Shown: one piece after another, positions 1 to 7,069 of the stretch
How the letters are laid out: each line of letters begins with the position of its first letter
Numbering within the stretch: position 1 is the first letter of the stretch
Source: Shewanella algicola
GTDB lineage: Bacteria > Pseudomonadota > Gammaproteobacteria > Enterobacterales > Shewanellaceae
DNA length: 53,623 nucleotides
Direction of reading: 5' to 3'
Assembly (NCBI RefSeq): GCF_014648035.1
Contig: NZ_BMQI01000032.1
Coordinates: 1-53,623 of the forward strand
Made by a program: the position numbers and the translations under genes
The notes under the pieces: generated by a model
What the model saw: the letters and a program-made list of their open reading frames with translations, nothing else
What the model was told of the DNA's origin: nothing
Database searches by the model: none

Positions 1-66
1 CGAAGATAGAATTGTGAAACATATTAACTAAATTGCAGTTACACAGAATCTGTTACACCCTCTAAT

Positions 67-1998
67 TTGATAAAAAGAACGATATTAGAGGAAGCATTTG
101 CTAAACCAACGCCCTATCTTAGAAATCGTCATATTTTAGACACTACCTCACAGTTATTTAAGCTTTTACCGAAAAAGTTAGCGCATATGTTTTTTGGTTT
201 TGATGATGATATAAATCTCAAAGCCAAAGAGTGTGCTGAATATTGCAGGCGTATTGTTATAGACCCTAGTGCAATTCAATTTATCAGTATTCATCATCAA
301 GCGCTCGATGAAACTCAATCTCATATAAATAGCAAGGTTAATCTTGGAAGCATGCCAGAAACACTCGGTAGTGACGCCGAACAGCTTCTTGCATTTAACC
401 GAATTTATCCCGAAAAATACGGGAATGATACCGGATTGCTTCCCGTAATTGACCAAATCCATCCCGAACAATGCGGGAATGATGCCGAATTGCTTCCTGC
501 AACTGACCAAATCCATCTCGAACAATGCGGGAATGATGCCGAATTGCTTCCTGCAATTGACCAAGTCCATCCCGAAAAATGCGGGAATGATGCCGAATTG
601 CTTCCTGCAATTGACCAAGTCCATCCCGAAAAATGCGGGAATGATACCGAAAGGCTTCCTGCATTTAACCAAAGTCAGATAAAAGATTGCTCTGCTGATA
701 CAAAGGAGTTGATTGCAGATTTAACTTCGAAGCAACAGCAAACATTGTATGAGTTTCTATCTAGGTACATTGAGTCATTTGGTCTTAAGCGGTTAGAACT
801 GAATCAATCGATGAAAATATCAGGTTGTATAAAACGGTATTCAGATAAGCGCTGGTGGTTAAAGAAGTTTCGTAAAGTTATTACTCAGGCCAATGAAAAA
901 GCTGCATTACATCTCAATTTTGTTAATAGTAAAAGACAGATTTACGCTAGCAATATCACTACCAAGAACCGAATAACTCAACGGTTGAGAAATGAAGAAT
1001 TATTGAGTTCTAGCGTCATCATTAACGATGCAGGGCAGCGTTACACATTAAAGGAGGTATCAGACCTCAATGTTTCAAATCCAAAAATCAGAAAAGACGA
1101 ACTAATTTGCCGTGCTAGAGGCTTTGAAAACTTGGCTAAAGATGAGGGACATGAGGCATTATTTATTACCGTTACATGCCCTTCAAAGTATCACCGAGCA
1201 TTTTCAAAATCAGGTGCACCTAATCCCAAATGGCAAGGGCTAATGCCAGATGAAGCCAATACCTATTTAAATCATCAATGGCAAAAAACACGAGCTGAAT
1301 TCAAGCGAAAGAACATCAACCCTTATGGATTTCGTGTGGTTGAGCCACAGCATGACGGTACACCTCATTGGCACATGTTGTTTTTTATTGAAGCTGAAAA
1401 GCTCGAAATTATGCAAGATATTATTCGTCATTATGCCTTAGAGGTTGATGGTGATGAAAAAGGAGCTCAAGAGAATCGCTGTGACTTTAAGAAGATTGAC
1501 CCAAATAAGGGCTCTGCTACGGGCTATATTTTAAAATACATCGTTAAAAATATTGATGGTGAAGGGTTAGGTACAGATAAATTTGGCAATGACTCCGTTT
1601 TAGTGGCACAACGGATTGATGCTTGGGCCTCTTGCTGGTGTATTCGCCAATTTCAGCAAATTGGTGGCGCTAGTGTTTCTGTGTGGCGAGAACTTCGAAG
1701 AATCCGTACAAAGCTATTTAAGACTGATGCTGAAAATAATTCTTCAATGCTAGAGCAAGCAAGATTGGCCGCAGATAACAGTGATTGGCAAGGGTATAAC
1801 AACGTTATGGGCGGTGTGTTTGGCAAGTCAAAAGATAGACCAATTAAGTTACATTATGAATTGAATATTGATGAGCAAACGGGAGAGTGTTTACCCAGTT
1901 ATTATGATGGTGAATTCACCACTAAAGTTAAAGGGCTATGGTTCGCTGGGCAAGCGTTTTTGACGAGGGTTTATCAATGGAGGGTACAAAAAGCATAA
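67..1998 (+). CDS. P2 gpA-like replication endonuclease (HUH, rolling circle)
   Basis: Predicted to nick one DNA strand at an origin and stay covalently attached through tyrosine, starting rolling-circle replication of a phage or satellite. The 643-residue product carries a His-Trp-His metal motif (PHWHML, H434 and H436) and, 50 residues on, two tyrosines spaced Y-x3-Y (Y487, Y491), the arrangement of the two catalytic tyrosines of phage P2 protein A (Phage_GPA family). Residues 96-203 are six tandem 18-residue repeats inserted before the conserved domain. The TTG start is uncertain: the frame is open back to base 28 and no good ribosome site is obvious, so the true start could be elsewhere. 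No capsid or tail genes lie beside it, which fits a satellite or remnant. Family call confident; activity not shown. Confidence 0.8.
   Translation: MIKRTILEEAFAKPTPYLRNRHILDTTSQLFKLLPKKLAHMFFGFDDDINLKAKECAEYCRRIVIDPSAIQFISIHHQALDETQSHINSKVNLGSMPETLGSDAEQLLAFNRIYPEKYGNDTGLLPVIDQIHPEQCGNDAELLPATDQIHLEQCGNDAELLPAIDQVHPEKCGNDAELLPAIDQVHPEKCGNDTERLPAFNQSQIKDCSADTKELIADLTSKQQQTLYEFLSRYIESFGLKRLELNQSMKISGCIKRYSDKRWWLKKFRKVITQANEKAALHLNFVNSKRQIYASNITTKNRITQRLRNEELLSSSVIINDAGQRYTLKEVSDLNVSNPKIRKDELICRARGFENLAKDEGHEALFITVTCPSKYHRAFSKSGAPNPKWQGLMPDEANTYLNHQWQKTRAEFKRKNINPYGFRVVEPQHDGTPHWHMLFFIEAEKLEIMQDIIRHYALEVDGDEKGAQENRCDFKKIDPNKGSATGYILKYIVKNIDGEGLGTDKFGNDSVLVAQRIDAWASCWCIRQFQQIGGASVSVWRELRRIRTKLFKTDAENNSSMLEQARLAADNSDWQGYNNVMGGVFGKSKDRPIKLHYELNIDEQTGECLPSYYDGEFTTKVKGLWFAGQAFLTRVYQWRVQKA
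352..675 (+). repeat. Six tandem 54-bp in-frame repeats
   Basis: Units begin at 352, 406, 460, 514, 568 and 622. The first copy is diverged, the inner four are almost identical. Each unit encodes 18 residues resembling HPEKCGNDAELLPAIDQV and contains a short CCCG...CGGG inverted pair. Because 54 is a multiple of three, several reading frames stay open on both strands, producing spurious ORFs. The near identity of the central copies points to recent expansion. Iteron-like binding by the protein they interrupt is possible but only speculation. Confidence 0.92.
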
Positions 1999-2353
1999 AC
2001 GGTTTAATATAACTGTTAGCCGCAATGTCTAATGTTTTAAATCCATGCTTTAAATTGAAATAACAACAACCAACTCAAGCTTACTTTTTAAGCTTCTAAT
2101 GCAAAAAAACTGAAAATCTGCTTTCTATCCCTTGATTTAATCTCTCGCCAGAATGGCAAAAGTGCTTTTACTTGGAGTTCTGTAAATAACTGTACTAGTT
2201 ATTTTATTGGACTAGGTTAAATTCAAGCTAGTATGAATTATGCTTAACACCGAGTGACGGGGCTTACAATTATTCTGTAAATGCATAAGTGTAGGGCTGC
2301 ATCTATTTAGCTTACTAACAAGCATTGTTAAATATAAAGGGTTGGAGTAGTAT
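1999..2353. other. Non-coding gap between replication gene and retron RNA
   Basis: About 355 bases with no credible gene. A 7-bp hairpin (AAGCTTA/TAAGCTT, 2077-2095) is not followed by a T-run and is not a convincing terminator. The promoter for the retron RNA should lie in the last 60 bases; an AT-rich TAAATATAAAG near 2327-2337 could supply a -10 element, but no good -35 hexamer is visible. Confidence 0.5.
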
Positions 2354-2526
2354 TAAAGAGCTCTTTAGCTTAAGACGAATTACGTCTAGTCGGGTGATTA
2401 GCCAGACTCTAACTTATTGAACGAGATTAGTTGCGAAATGTACTGACTTCTTCGCTGTCTAAACTCGTTCCTCCTTTAGACAGCGAAGAAGTCAGTACAT
2501 TTCGCTGTCTCTAGTAAAGAGCTAAG
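2354..2526 (+). ncRNA. Retron msr-msd RNA
   Basis: Template and primer RNA for msDNA. Terminal inverted repeats a1 (AGCTCTTTA, 2359-2367) and a2 (TAAAGAGCT, 2515-2523) bring the ends together. Just after a1 lies TTAGC, the setting in which known retrons place the branching guanosine, making G2368 the likely priming residue. Two msr hairpins follow: AGACG/CGTCT (2373-2387) and an imperfect AGTCGG/GCCAGACT (2388-2408). The msd is a perfect 31-bp stem (2433-2463 with 2475-2505) closed by an 11-base loop. Exact RNA ends are inferred; the a1 segment is also part of a local palindrome TAAAGAGCTCTTTA, so a competing fold exists. Confidence 0.85.
2433..2505 (+). repeat. msd hairpin, perfect 31-bp inverted repeat
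   Basis: Left arm 2433-2463, loop CTCGTTCCTCC (2464-2474), right arm 2475-2505, with no mismatch. The decamer TTCGCTGTCT occurs at 2451-2460 and again at 2501-2510. Reverse transcription of this segment would give a single-stranded DNA that folds into one long hairpin. Confidence 0.93.
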
Positions 2527-2559
2527 CCCAAGAGTATTAGTACTTTTGGGTTTTTTTTT
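2527..2559 (+). terminator. Intrinsic terminator between msr-msd and RT gene
   Basis: CCCAAGAGTA pairs with TACTTTTGGG (one G-U) across a TTAG loop, followed directly by nine T. It ends 12 bases before the RT start codon, so it would end the non-coding RNA and let only read-through transcripts make the proteins. Confidence 0.8.
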
Positions 2560-2571
2560 GTTGAGAGATTT

Positions 2572-3513
2572 ATGAACTTTGTGAAACAACTAGCAAGATA
2601 CCTAGGAAACAGTGAGTCTGAAGTCATACGTTTTTTGATGGATGCCCCAAGCAAATATCGTGTATACAAGATCCCAAAAAGGTCACACGGACATAGAGTT
2701 ATAGCTCAGCCATCTAAGGAACTCAAAGAGTACCAGAGGGCATTTCTGGCTATATATACGTTCCCTGTACACCCTACTGCTATGGCATATTGTGAAGGAA
2801 AGAGCATCAGAGAAAACGCTCTTGCCCATGTTCACAACAATTATCTACTGAAAACGGACTTTGAAAACTTTTTTAACTCTATAAGTCCTGCCATCTTTTG
2901 GCAAAGTGTAGATAATTGTACAGTTGACGTACCAAAGTTTACCGCTAAGGAAAAGATGCTTGTTGAAAAGCTTATTTTTTGGTGCCCAAGTAAAACAGAA
3001 CACGGTAAACTAGTTTTGAGTGTCGGTGCTCCTACCTCACCAAGCATATCTAACTTCTGTCTCTACGAGTTTGACCGTTTTATGACTAATGTCTGCAACG
3101 ATCAAAAAATCACTTATACAAGATATGCTGATGATTTGACATTCTCAACCAACGAAAAGAATATTCTTCACACTATAGTTCCTTCTATCCAACAACTATT
3201 GGTAGAGAACTTCTCGCACAACCTAAAGCTAAACCACAGTAAAACAGCTTTTTCATCACGTGCGCACAATCGACATGTTACAGGCATTACACTTAGCAAT
3301 GAAAGGAAGCTCTCTTTAGGTAGAGAGCGTAAGCGATACATCAAGCATCTAATAAATCAATTTAAGTACAACCTATTAGATGACTCGAATATCCGACACT
3401 TACAAGGACTATTAGCTTTCGCTCAACATATTGAACCAGTTTTCATAAACCGATTAAAAGCCAAATATACTAATGAGTTAATTCAACGCATCTACGAGGC
3501 AAGTCATGAATAG
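2572..3513 (+). CDS. Retron reverse transcriptase
   Basis: Makes msDNA from the adjacent msr-msd RNA, priming from the 2'-OH of an internal G. The 313-residue protein has the palm catalytic aspartate in KTDFENFF (D97), the YADD box (185-188), the GAPTSPSISN segment (152-161) and two retron hallmarks: NALAH (82-86, the NAxxH element) and VTG (236-238). Length is normal for retron RTs, which lack integrase and RNase H domains. The ATG lies 12 bases after the RNA's terminator with GAGAG as ribosome site. The last codons overlap the ATPase start by 8 bp, implying translational coupling. Confident family assignment. Confidence 0.95.
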   Translation: MNFVKQLARYLGNSESEVIRFLMDAPSKYRVYKIPKRSHGHRVIAQPSKELKEYQRAFLAIYTFPVHPTAMAYCEGKSIRENALAHVHNNYLLKTDFENFFNSISPAIFWQSVDNCTVDVPKFTAKEKMLVEKLIFWCPSKTEHGKLVLSVGAPTSPSISNFCLYEFDRFMTNVCNDQKITYTRYADDLTFSTNEKNILHTIVPSIQQLLVENFSHNLKLNHSKTAFSSRAHNRHVTGITLSNERKLSLGRERKRYIKHLINQFKYNLLDDSNIRHLQGLLAFAQHIEPVFINRLKAKYTNELIQRIYEASHE

Positions 3514-5188
3514 CAAAACAAAAAATACTAAAGAGCTAGAGCGAAAAGCTAGGAAAAAGGAACTACTCCCTACCTTTCAGCTTTATCAAAACTATGCTCA
3601 TGGTCTAGACGGTGTTGCTAAAGATGAAAAGCTAGCTAATCGCTACCTAATGCAATGTATTGAATACATTGAGAACAATAGTTCTGAAACTCCTGACAGC
3701 TTCATTCCAAAACACAAGCTACATTTGGCAAGCCTTGAACTATTTGATTTTCGTCGATTTAAAAACTTACGTATGTTCTTCGAACCAGATCTGACAGTGA
3801 TAATCGGTAATAATGGCCAAGGTAAAACCACAATCCTTAATGCCATATCCAAAACGTTAAGTTGGATTAATGCCAATATTCTTAAGGAAGAAGGTGCTGG
3901 TCAGAGGTTGAGTGAACTATATGATATTAGAAGAGATTCCGATAACTCTTACGCTGATGTGTTAACAGAATTTGAATATGGCTCTGGGTTGCAGCGACTA
4001 ACTGCACGCCTATCAAGAGCAAGTCTTGGAGCTTCCGAAAGGCGAGACAGCGATGTAAGGAACCTTCGAGAGCTTTCTAATGTATTCCGCGTTGTGAATA
4101 ACAATAATGTAGTAAACCTCCCTTTGTGCGCCTTTTATTCTGTAGAACGCTCTCACCCACTATCACGCTTAAGTAAGGATAATGTCTTACTTAGAGAAGA
4201 GCGTTTTGACGCATACAACTCTGCTCTTGCTGGTTCAGGTAAGTTCGAGCATTTTGTAGAATGGTTTGTAGCTCTACATAAAAGGTCAGTAAATGATAAA
4301 TCTAACGAAATTGAAGCAATAAAGCAGCAAGTTAAGGATCTACAGTCCTCTGTCGACAGTGGAATCATGTCGTTAGAACCTATTCTTCAACAGACAAGGC
4401 TTCAGCTGAATGATGCCTTAGCTACACTGAAGTCCGCTAGGATTAATCAGGTACTAACAGATGCACAAACAAAAAAAATCGTCGTCCAAGCTATCTGTAG
4501 TGTCATTCCAAGCGTTAGTGATATGTGGGTTGATACAAGTACTGGTTCAGACGTCGTTTTAGTAAAAAATGACTCCATCGACATAACTATTGAACAACTT
4601 TCAGATGGTCAGCGCACTTTCTTAGGGCTGGTATCCGACCTAGTTCGTCGCTTAGTAATGTTAAACCCTAAACTTGATAACCCCCTTGAGGGACAAGGAG
4701 TTGTCCTAATCGATGAAATCGAGCTGCATTTGCACCCTAAATGGCAACAGGACGTTTTATTAGACCTTCAAACTTGTTTCCCTAACATTCAATTCATTGT
4801 TACAACACATAGCCCTATAGTTCTATCTACTGTTGATAAAAATAACATCAGAATTTTTGAAGGCACAGATACAGAAGGTAGAACTCTCATAGACGCTCCC
4901 GACTTTCAAACTAAGGGAATCATCAATTCCGATGTTTTGGAGCAGCTAATGGGTACTTTTGCCACTCCTCAACGCATAGAAGAAGCCCATTGGCTAGCTA
5001 AATTTGAATCTCTTTTAATCAGTGGTCATTACGATGATAATTCCGAAGCACAAGCTCTGTATGAAGACATACGTAAACACTTCGGTGAGAAAAGCTCTGA
5101 GATAAAAAAATGCGATAGCTTAATCAGAATTCAGGAAATGAAACTCAAAGCTAAAAAAGCCATCGAGAAAAAGAGAATTGGCGAATGA
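3506..5188 (+). CDS. ptuA: Retron effector ATPase, PtuA-like
   Basis: Likely the ATPase half of the Septu-type effector that binds the RT-msDNA complex and controls the HNH protein. The 560-residue protein is an SMC/OLD-like ABC ATPase: Walker A GNNGQGKT at 101-108, a central helical insertion (roughly 260-320), a signature-like LSDGQR, and Walker B VVLIDEIELHLHP with D403 and E404, then a THSP switch. Residues about 25-60 (YQNYAHGLDGVAKDEKLANRYL) resemble a Sel1/TPR repeat, a possible partner-binding part outside the ATPase core. Starts inside the RT gene and overlaps the HNH gene by ATGA. Gene symbol by architecture; no activity is shown. Confidence 0.85.
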   Translation: MNSKTKNTKELERKARKKELLPTFQLYQNYAHGLDGVAKDEKLANRYLMQCIEYIENNSSETPDSFIPKHKLHLASLELFDFRRFKNLRMFFEPDLTVIIGNNGQGKTTILNAISKTLSWINANILKEEGAGQRLSELYDIRRDSDNSYADVLTEFEYGSGLQRLTARLSRASLGASERRDSDVRNLRELSNVFRVVNNNNVVNLPLCAFYSVERSHPLSRLSKDNVLLREERFDAYNSALAGSGKFEHFVEWFVALHKRSVNDKSNEIEAIKQQVKDLQSSVDSGIMSLEPILQQTRLQLNDALATLKSARINQVLTDAQTKKIVVQAICSVIPSVSDMWVDTSTGSDVVLVKNDSIDITIEQLSDGQRTFLGLVSDLVRRLVMLNPKLDNPLEGQGVVLIDEIELHLHPKWQQDVLLDLQTCFPNIQFIVTTHSPIVLSTVDKNNIRIFEGTDTEGRTLIDAPDFQTKGIINSDVLEQLMGTFATPQRIEEAHWLAKFESLLISGHYDDNSEAQALYEDIRKHFGEKSSEIKKCDSLIRIQEMKLKAKKAIEKKRIGE

Positions 5189-5826
5189 GAAAATTGAATC
5201 GCCATCCTTCAAATTGTTTAGTTGGTTTAATCCCTGGACAAAACGACTGGATGGAAGCCCCTAAAGACGATATCTGGATTGAGTTAGACAAAATGCAAAG
5301 TGGGTATTGCGCATATTGTGAGTGCCACTTAAAACGTAAACACATTGAGCACTTTAAAACTAGAACGGCCCACCCTCAAGAGATATTCAGTTGGGCTAAT
5401 ATATTTGGCTCTTGCGGCGATAGTTCAAAGACTGGGGGATGGGGGCGCTGCGGGATCTATAAAGATGCTGGTGCAGGCAAATACAATATTTCAGAACTAG
5501 TCAAACCAGACGTAGATGATCCTAATGATTATTTGCTCTTTCTAACTTCGGGCATGGTGATTGCACACCCTGAGCTAACAGAGCCAGCCTTACGCAAAGC
5601 TGAGGAAACAATTAGGGTTTTCAATCTAAATGGAGACAGTGCTCTCTTCAATAGCAGGCGAAGCGCGATACTGGCCATACAAAAAGAAATAGATGAGCTA
5701 TATCAGATGCAGGATGAGTTAGGTGATGACTGGCAATCTTTTCTTGACGAAGCATTAACAGGTGTTTGTGAACAGGAGTTTCAAACCGCTTTAGAACATT
5801 CTTGGCGTCACAACCTCCCATACTAA
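5185..5826 (+). CDS. ptuB: Retron effector HNH protein, PtuB-like
   Basis: Likely the nuclease half of the effector. The 213-residue protein opens with a metal-binding CAYC (C42, C45), continues into HIEHFKTR (H53, H56), the first part of an HNH fold, and has further FSWANIFGSCG (N72, C77) and a Cys at 89. Known: in the E. coli Ec78 system PtuA and PtuB act together and are kept silent by msDNA. The start codon overlaps the PtuA stop (ATGA), so the two are probably made in fixed ratio. No convincing terminator follows. The target, DNA or RNA, cannot be read from the sequence. Confidence 0.85.
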   Translation: MRKLNRHPSNCLVGLIPGQNDWMEAPKDDIWIELDKMQSGYCAYCECHLKRKHIEHFKTRTAHPQEIFSWANIFGSCGDSSKTGGWGRCGIYKDAGAGKYNISELVKPDVDDPNDYLLFLTSGMVIAHPELTEPALRKAEETIRVFNLNGDSALFNSRRSAILAIQKEIDELYQMQDELGDDWQSFLDEALTGVCEQEFQTALEHSWRHNLPY

Positions 5827-6002
5827 GAAACTGAATTAATATTTATTAAACCATCAACTGATTTGGCATTTGTTAGTTATGCCTCCATCAATGTGCTGAA
5901 GTGTATACACGATTCCAGATAGCCCACTATTAGTTAGTTAATAGAAGGTATTTAATTAAGCAATAATCTGCTACATATTTGCTACACAGAACTGCAGACA
6001 TG

Positions 6003-6037
6003 AAAAAGCCGTAGTAGGTACTAACCTGCTACGGCTT
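6003..6037 (-). terminator. Terminator of the tRNA-Ile transcript
   Basis: On the minus strand GCCGTAGCAGG pairs with CCTACTACGGC (one mismatch) across TTAGTA and is followed by five T. It sits 8 bases beyond the tRNA CCA end and before the island genes. Confidence 0.8.
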
Positions 6038-6045
6038 ATCAAAAT

Positions 6046-6122
6046 TGGTGGCCCCTCCCAGACTCGAACTGGGGACCTGACGATTATGAGTCGTATGCTC
6101 TAACCAACTGAGCTAAGGGGCC
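6046..6122 (-). tRNA. ileX: tRNA-Ile (anticodon CAU, lysidine type)
   Basis: A 77-base cloverleaf with encoded CCA. The acceptor stem begins GGCCCCUUAGCUCAG and the anticodon loop is CUCAUAA, giving CAU. The GGCCCC acceptor and overall sequence match the minor isoleucine tRNA that TilS converts to read AUA, rather than elongator Met (GGCUACG in E. coli) or initiator Met. In E. coli the equivalent gene is also near rpoD, supporting conserved placement. Its 3' end faces the retron island and is the probable attachment site. Confidence 0.9.
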
Positions 6123-6157
6123 GACTTAAGCTAGTCGTCACTAACAAAAGCGGATGC

Positions 6158-6186
6158 AGTATACGAAGTTTATTTCCGCTTGTCAC
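6158..6186 (-). promoter_or_regulatory. sigma-70 promoter of tRNA-Ile
   Basis: On the minus strand GTGACA and TATACT are separated by exactly 17 bases, and the -10 ends 35 bases before the mature tRNA 5' end, leaving room for a leader removed by RNase P. Confidence 0.75.
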
Positions 6187-7069
6187 CTCTGTTTGTGCAT
6201 GAATTTAGCTTAAATGACTCAAGTGGTTATCTGTTAATCAGTCTCCACATTACTGGCTGTATGTTTGTGGGTTATGACCCTTTGTTCAAGCTTAAGTATT
6301 TACTCATTGTGAAGGTGAACATTTGAAATGGCTAATTCTAAACGCCGCATATCTTTGCTGGTTATTGAAATTAGTGATTGTTAGTTGTCATTGTTACTAG
6401 AAGTTGACGAATGGGTTTTTAAGGTTAATTACTAACGAGAACCGTTATCAATTTCGATAACATTAGTACCCAAAAATGGGCTGTGACGATATTGCTCAAT
6501 TGTGAGGTGTTTAATCACTAATTTAACAAATTTTTGTGATTTGCCACCGTGATCAAAGTGGGTTTTATGTGCCATTGTGTGAGGTCGGCCGGTGTTAGGT
6601 GGCTTTGGTTTGGGCGGTTGTTCACGTTAGTTGCGTGAATTTTGAACTGATTTGAAGATTAAGAATAAGGGCTGCAGTGTTTGCGGTATGTTGAGAAATT
6701 ATCTGCTACAAAGATAAGTAAGGTGTGATTGTGTCAGTCAATAAACTTATGTGCAACCCCCATTATAACGTACTAACTAACTTGTGGGTTCGTCTACTGT
6801 TTATGAATAGTTTATCGTCTTAGCGAGGCTTGGGCTTGTATTAGATAAGAAGTATAACAAGCGCGAGCAATAAAGATTAACTGAAACTGTTTAAAGATTG
6901 ATATTTGCGCAACATCCGTGTGCATGATGAGCATACGACATGTCTGGTCAATAAACTCACCTTGAGATATGCCTAGATTTCCCTGCTAGGGGATAGCGTC
7001 GGCATAGCGTTCTTTAGATGGAGCTTATCGAGCTCTTCTCACATATTGATGACATGAATGGGGATTCAC
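6187..7069. other. Long non-coding leader upstream of the lactate dehydrogenase-like gene
   Basis: Nearly 900 bases without a credible ORF on either strand. Visible elements are an inverted repeat GTTATC-N6-GATAAC (6444-6461), a GCTTGT...ACAAGC pair near 6833-6864, a TCCCT/AGGGA hairpin around 6980, and GAGCT-N5-AGCTC just before the gene (7021-7035). None matches an operator I recognise with confidence. The length suggests complex regulation, an unrecognised small RNA, or decay of a former gene. Confidence 0.4.

Larger units (their letters stand above)
2354..5826 (+). other. Retron anti-phage system, type I / Septu (Ec78-like)
   Basis: A structured non-coding RNA is followed by a reverse transcriptase, an ATPase and an HNH protein in that order, with overlapping frames (8 bp between RT and ATPase, 4 bp between ATPase and HNH). 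Known: this gene set defines retrons of the Ec78 kind, in which the RT makes a branched msDNA that holds the PtuA-PtuB effector in check until phage attack. Seen: every component is present and intact. Inferred: the locus is functional defence. Phage range and trigger cannot be read from the sequence. Confidence 0.88.
1..6045. mobile_element. Right end of a tRNA-Ile-associated genomic island
   Basis: Seen: accessory genes (phage-type replication endonuclease, complete retron) fill the DNA right up to the 3' end of a tRNA-Ile gene, beyond which ordinary housekeeping genes begin. Known: tRNA 3' ends are favoured attachment sites for integrative elements. Inferred: the tRNA marks the right attachment site. 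No integrase and no second copy of the tRNA 3' end is visible inside the window, so the left boundary and the att duplicate must lie to the left if this reading is correct. It could also be a decayed prophage or satellite remnant. Confidence 0.5.

Noticed and set aside
352..675. A CRISPR-like regular repeat array
   Set aside because: The units are directly adjacent with no unique spacers, keep the coding frame and have a 54-bp period; this is a coding tandem repeat.
178..682. Open frames on the minus strand and in a second plus frame across the repeats
   Set aside because: They arise because the repeat length is a multiple of three; the products are repetitive shadows of the replicase gene.
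6046..6122. tRNA-Met as the identity of the CAU tRNA
   Set aside because: The acceptor stem and body match the minor tRNA-Ile type, and the rpoD neighbourhood agrees with ileX.
6444..6461. Fur box upstream of the lactate dehydrogenase-like gene
   Set aside because: Only a 6-6-6 inverted repeat GTTATC/GATAAC is present; it does not match the 19-bp Fur consensus well.
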